From Trachelipus rathkii (Eukaryota; Arthropoda; Malacostraca; Isopoda; Trachelipodidae): DNA of 12,500 nt. The DNA lies in assembly GCA_015478945.1 (NCBI GenBank), contig JABUQX010002589.1, forward strand, positions 1 to 12,500. The letters are read 5' to 3'. Of the stretch, positions 10,583-12,500 are shown piece after piece (within the stretch, counting starts at the first letter, position 1; each line of letters opens with the position of its first letter). Below the pieces are notes generated by a model, which saw only the letters and a list, made by a program, of their open reading frames with translations, did no database searches and was not told the DNA's origin. Made by a program: the position numbers and the translations under genes.

Positions 10583-10634
10583 TTTTACTATTATTATTAG
10601 TAATAGTAGTAGTAGTTTTAGTAGTAGTAGTAAT
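10583..10634. repeat. ATT/AGT microsatellite
   Basis: A short ATT run changes into AGT repeats (10603-10632), apparently by an ATT to AGT transition within the same tract. Confidence 0.8.
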
Positions 10635-10970
10635 TAAAGAGATGAATAATATTTGCAGCAGTTTCATTTCATCCTTTGCAATAATAATTGTATAATAATT
10701 TTTAGTCCTTTACTACTAACCTTTTGAGAAATATTTCTTCAGAGACTTTCAAATATTCTCCACATTTTATTTATTGCAGAAGTATTTTAATATTTATTAT
10801 TTTATTAAATTTATTTTTTTACTTTTCTTATTTTGTCATTTACTTAATATATTTTGTTTTTACTCCATTTGTTGCTCGTTCTGTTCGAATAATTTTGAAA
10901 TTTTTAAATACATATTTTTTATTTAAAATTTTCAATTCATTGCATAATTTCTCTATGAATAATTCTCCTC

Positions 10971-10971
<1 letters not shown>
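10635..10971. other. AT-rich DNA downstream of the homeobox gene
   Basis: Very AT-rich and without a supported gene. It holds several AATAAA hexamers on the minus strand that could serve the homeobox transcript. Confidence 0.45.
10918..10923 (-). terminator. First canonical polyadenylation hexamer downstream of the homeobox gene
   Basis: AATAAA on the minus strand, about 470 nt past the stop codon. More copies follow at 10810-10815, 10801-10806, 10793-10798 and an overlapping pair at 10766-10775. A weaker TATAAA variant lies only about 20 nt past the stop (11368-11373). In DNA this AT-rich such hexamers are common, so which one is used cannot be decided from sequence. Confidence 0.2.
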
Positions 10972-11016
<45 letters not shown>

Positions 11017-11057
11017 AATAATAATAATAATAATATGTATGTAATATGTATGTATCA
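10972..11057. repeat. (TA)n, (AAT)n and TATG-type microsatellite cluster
   Basis: (TA)n at 10974-11011 is followed by AAT repeats (11018-11035) and GTAT-type words (11035-11054). It would lie in the 3' UTR or just past the gene's end. Confidence 0.85.
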
Positions 11058-11161
11058 CTCCTCAAATGCTCCTGCTCTTTCAATTTTATGTTTCTGTTAT
11101 TTTTACATAAAAGAATTTAAAATATTAAATAAATGAAATAAATATTTTTAAGAAAAACACA

Positions 11162-11232
11162 ATTTATATATATGTATATGTATGTAATTATATGTGTATA
11201 TATTTTATATATATATATATATAATATGTATA
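11162..11232. repeat. TA/TATG-rich tract
   Basis: A compound TATA/TATG microsatellite about 160 bp past the homeobox stop codon. The rest of 11058-11389 is AT-rich with no other feature seen, and probably includes 3' UTR. Confidence 0.8.
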
Positions 11233-11389
11233 TTACACTTTGATTTGCTTGTAGACACAAAAAAGTTTCACACATTTTTTCACCTAATTAATTTAATTAA
11301 ATAAGGTAAATAAATATATAAAACTAAAATTTGATTCTCAAATATTTGGTAAATCATTTGTTAACACTTTATAAAAAGAATTTAACATG

Positions 11390-12271
11390 TCACTTGTTAC
11401 GTGTCAACTCAGAAATTTCACTAAAATGCCGAGTTTGTTGGCTTGGATTCAAGTTGCTGATAAAATGTTGATTATTGAAGGTTTGATGAAGCGTTTCTGA
11501 AGATGGTGGAGTTGTGGTTGTTACAGTTCTAGTTATTGATGTTTCTAAAGGCGATGCCATTTTCGTTATCGATGAATTTAGTGTTGAGGCAGGCTCCGAA
11601 TTTTTGTCTTCGGGTTGATGATGTGGTTCGTCTAAAGAAGAGTCCTCTGTGACACGAAGTGGAGACGGGGAACGAGAGATACTTTCATTGGTTCCTCCTT
11701 CGGGAGAATGAGACAGTCTCGCGTGTTGCTGTTCCATAAAGGCTTTTCTCCACTTGATTCTTCTATTTTGAAACCAGACTTTTACTTGAGCTTCTGTTAG
11801 TTGTAGGGCAGCTGCTAAATAAAGTCTTTCAGGTCCAACCATGTATTGCTGACGAGCAAACTCTGCTTCAAGGCGCTCAAGCTGTTCCGCTGTAAATATT
11901 GTTCTAACTCTTTTGTTTTTTGCTTTTGCACCAACATTATTAATTCCGGCAATCCCATTGGAATTTTCTCGTACAGATGGGTGATGTGCTCGAACCATTC
12001 CAGTATGTGTTTGGTAAGGTGTCGATCTTGGTAATCTTTCTTCTCTTCTCCGATTTGAAGATCGAACAACACTAGAATTGTCAATATCGTGCTGCTGAGG
12101 GTGATGTCTTCCCAATATAGCGTCAATTGTAAATGATGTCACTCTACTTGCAGTCACAGGTGACGATGGAGGAGATGAAGACGGACTTGTAGGAGTTTGC
12201 AATGCCCAAGGGAAGGGAACGCCACCTACACTTAAAAGTGGGTTAAAGAATGGAAGACCAGAGTGAATCAT
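11390..12271 (-). CDS. Not: Not-family homeobox transcription factor (Noto/floating head type), 293 aa
   Basis: A nuclear DNA-binding protein, probably a repressor in patterning; in vertebrates Not genes act in notochord formation. The homeodomain is residues 119-178, with R123, F126, L134, F138, W166, F167, N169 and R171 at the expected positions and Q168 at position 50. The stretch FARQQYMVG plus the [19 protein letters not shown] helix is typical of Not proteins. An eh1-type motif, FTIDAIL (residues 47-53), should recruit Groucho/TLE. A Ser/Pro tract lies at 27-39, and the C-terminal tail is rich in Ser, Thr and Pro with SP sites (189, 201, 203). The start ATG has A at -3, and an in-frame TAA sits two codons upstream, so it is the natural start unless a 5' exon is spliced on. 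The frame is uninterrupted, including through the homeobox. The homeobox class is near certain; Not assignment is from remembered family features; an Emx-like alternative is less likely. Confidence 0.88.
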   Translation of the reverse strand: MIHSGLPFFNPLLSVGGVPFPWALQTPTSPSSSPPSSPVTASRVTSFTIDAILGRHHPQQHDIDNSSVVRSSNRRREERLPRSTPYQTHTGMVRAHHPSVRENSNGIAGINNVGAKAKNKRVRTIFTAEQLERLEAEFARQQYMVGPERLYLAAALQLTEAQVKVWFQNRRIKWRKAFMEQQHARLSHSPEGGTNESISRSPSPLRVTEDSSLDEPHHQPEDKNSEPASTLNSSITKMASPLETSITRTVTTTTPPSSETLHQTFNNQHFISNLNPSQQTRHFSEISELTRNK

Positions 12272-12289
12272 TCTTTAACAAACGAGTAT

Positions 12290-12475
12290 ACGGATACGAA
12301 TGAACTGCAAAGTCGACTCTTAAGACTCTTCCTCTTAATGGAAAAGGAGCAAGCTCCGCCCACAACGAAGCTATCACCTGATTGGAAGAAAGATATTCCA
12401 GATTACATATTGAATCAGCTTTCCAAATATCAGATTGGCTGTTGCAGTCCTTGCTCCTCCCACAAAATTCCTGGA
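12290..12475 (-). promoter_or_regulatory. Candidate promoter of the homeobox gene (CCAAT and GC boxes)
   Basis: Upstream of the homeobox start codon there are two CCAAT boxes on the gene's own strand (12381-12385 and 12434-12438; the distal one reads AGCCAATCTG). Two GC-box/KLF-type sites (12353-12365 and 12453-12465) match at 12 of 13 positions and lie exactly 100 bp apart. A CAGGTG E-box (12375-12380) abuts the proximal CCAAT. An initiator-like TCATTC lies at 12298-12303, about 30 bp before the ATG, without a good TATA box. The motifs are visible; their use as a promoter is inferred. Confidence 0.45.
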
Positions 12476-12500
12476 ACAACAAAGGAAGACGGAAGACAAT

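Noticed and set aside
11815..12126. A 103-codon minus frame and a 62-codon plus frame (11846-12034) over the homeobox
   Set aside because: They are shadows of the homeobox coding region in other frames.

Overview
The window looks like nuclear DNA of an animal, most likely an invertebrate. It is strongly AT-rich and crowded with simple-sequence repeats. It carries one convincing protein-coding gene, a Not-family (Noto/floating head type) homeobox gene on the minus strand close to the right edge. Coding density is very low, there are no bacterial-type gene clusters, and the gene has CCAAT and GC boxes upstream. Arthropod (crustacean or chelicerate) is my best guess from the homeodomain flavour and microsatellite load, but nothing here fixes the phylum.

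Layout, left to right. Positions 50-346 hold a decayed retroelement gag-like remnant (+). Positions 347-8566 are gene-poor AT-rich DNA with four irregular TA-rich blocks (about 836-1256, 2215-2452, 4771-4935, 5806-6042). Within this stretch are several possible mobile-element relics: an LTR-leader-like patch (2680-3067, minus strand) with a TATA box and a short tRNA-Lys-type primer-binding match; a small element bounded by 12-bp inverted ends (5513-5745); and a tRNA-like SINE candidate with A/B-box spacing (7310-7551, minus strand). A 30-bp motif is repeated at 7372 and 7799. From 8567 to 11230 the DNA is almost a catalogue of simple repeats: (ATT)n, a perfect (TA)66, an array of about 835 bp of the pentamer ATTCC, a 10-bp minisatellite, (AGT)n, and more TA/AAT tracts.

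The homeobox gene (11390-12271) has an uninterrupted reading frame with an N-terminal eh1 (Groucho-recruiting) motif and a complete homeodomain. Its upstream 230 bp carries two CCAAT boxes and two near-identical GC-box copies 100 bp apart, a plausible promoter. The gene's 3' side faces the repeat field. I found no operon, immune, RNA-processing or other multi-gene system. The interest lies in the Not gene, its compact promoter, the human-satellite-III-like pentamer array about 1 kb from it, and the transposon relics.
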